Of a DNA stretch of 35,554 bases, positions 35,075 to 35,554 are shown piece by piece. The notes under the pieces are model-generated. The model was not told where the DNA came from. It saw only the letters and a program-made list of their open reading frames with translations, and did no database searches. This DNA is from Deltaproteobacteria bacterium (lineage in GTDB: Bacteria > Desulfobacterota > Desulfobacteria > Desulfobacterales > ETH-SRB1). Position numbers and translations under genes: made by a program. Numbering within the stretch: position 1 is the stretch's first letter; each line of letters begins with the position of its first letter. Location: positions 1-35,554 of the forward strand of contig JAJSZW010000027.1 in the NCBI GenBank assembly GCA_030262895.1, written 5' to 3'.

Positions 35075-35338
35075 AGCAAAACGTCATTTTTAATTAGCAC
35101 ACCACGACATGCGCCGAGGGCATGAGTAGTTATTGGGGTGCTAAGTTCAGATACTATGCTAACTATTTATATTATTATTCTATAAGATTGGCAAGTATAT
35201 TTTCAAAAACTCAATAGCATTGGAGTTATGGCTCGGGAGAAGTTCCCGACCTCCTGATTCTCTGAATCGAATATATTTTTAAAAAACTAAGGCATCTCTA
35301 TGAATTTAATAGGTTATCTAAGCGAACTTCATGTTTTC

Positions 35339-35377
35339 CCTTAAGCTGTTATTAAAAATTGGGCTACCAGCTTAAGG
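35339..35377. repeat. Perfect 10-bp inverted repeat upstream of the regulator gene
   Basis: CCTTAAGCTG (35339-35348) pairs with CAGCTTAAGG (35368-35377) around 19 bases. It lies in the 440-bp gap (35075-35513) upstream of the LuxR-like gene. A weaker 5-bp stem (CGGGA/TCCCG) is near 35235. It could be an operator or a transcript end for whatever lies to the right. There is no U run. Confidence 0.5.
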
Positions 35378-35513
35378 CGGGATACCTTTCAAATTCAACA
35401 AGTTAGATATATCCAAAATTGAGAAATCATAAACCGGTTGATAATGTATCAGAAACACTTGCAAAGTATGAATCTGCTGATAATATAAATTATATTATAA
35501 ATTAAGCGATTTT

Positions 35514-35554
35514 TTACTCGACCTGCACCAATCTCTTGCGCATCAAGGACTTGC
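35514..35554 (-). CDS. Possible C-terminal end of a gene running off the window
   Basis: The reverse strand reads KSLMRKRLVQVE and then TAA (35514-35516). Only 12 codons are visible, so it cannot be identified and may be chance. Confidence 0.2.
   Translation of the reverse strand, partial: KSLMRKRLVQVE

Overview
The window looks like an accessory, surface-protein region of an uncultured Gram-negative bacterium. Desulfobacterota or a similar deltaproteobacterial lineage is my best guess. The basis is PEP-CTERM-type sorting tails, a REP/RAYT remnant, clear Shine-Dalgarno sites and many secreted beta-helix proteins; this is inference from style, as there is no rRNA or marker gene. Every supported gene lies on the minus strand, so transcription runs from high to low coordinates.

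Layout by coordinate. (1) 1-700: the start of a ParB-like gene cut by the window edge, a gene remnant and a REP hairpin. (2) 712-31469: a run of secreted proteins with almost nothing else. Ten intact genes and four broken ones end in the same C-terminal EF-hand module, about 35-60 residues, consensus C-x-G-D-F-D-x-D-G-D-V-D-G-S-D-L-A-x-F-A ... F-G-R-T-(D/N)-C-P. I call it the FGRT tag. It is dockerin-like, because its loop aligns residue for residue with the dockerin type I calcium loop. The parts carried by the tag differ: NosD-like and Q-anchor-type parallel beta-helices (one, two or three modules), an FG-GAP/VCBS propeller, a triple jelly-roll protein with a PKD-like domain, a 1368-residue metalloprotease-vWA-TSP3 protein, a decayed GH26-like glycosidase and a 138-residue protein that is little more than signal peptide plus tag. 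(3) 31958-33963: two adjacent genes with cohesin-like domains, one ending in a PEP-CTERM-type anchor and one in a canonical two-loop dockerin, plus a third PEP-CTERM-type protein. (4) 34388-35074: a LuxR/CsgD-like regulator.

Working model (inference): exported proteins carry the FGRT tag so that they can be held at the cell surface or in a matrix. The cohesin-like proteins next door, one of them probably processed by an exosortase, are candidates for the receptor or scaffold, and the CsgD-like regulator is a candidate controller. This would resemble a cellulosome-type cohesin-dockerin assembly, but with cargo dominated by beta-helices and adhesive domains instead of cellulases.

The region is genetically fluid. 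It has a near-identical paralogue pair that differ by exactly one 591-bp internal unit and a one-base frameshift. It also has a 3'-end duplicate, four decayed tag genes, a three-copy dispersed gene fragment, a MITE with terminal inverted repeats and a target duplication, and REP hairpins beside a dead RAYT transposase.
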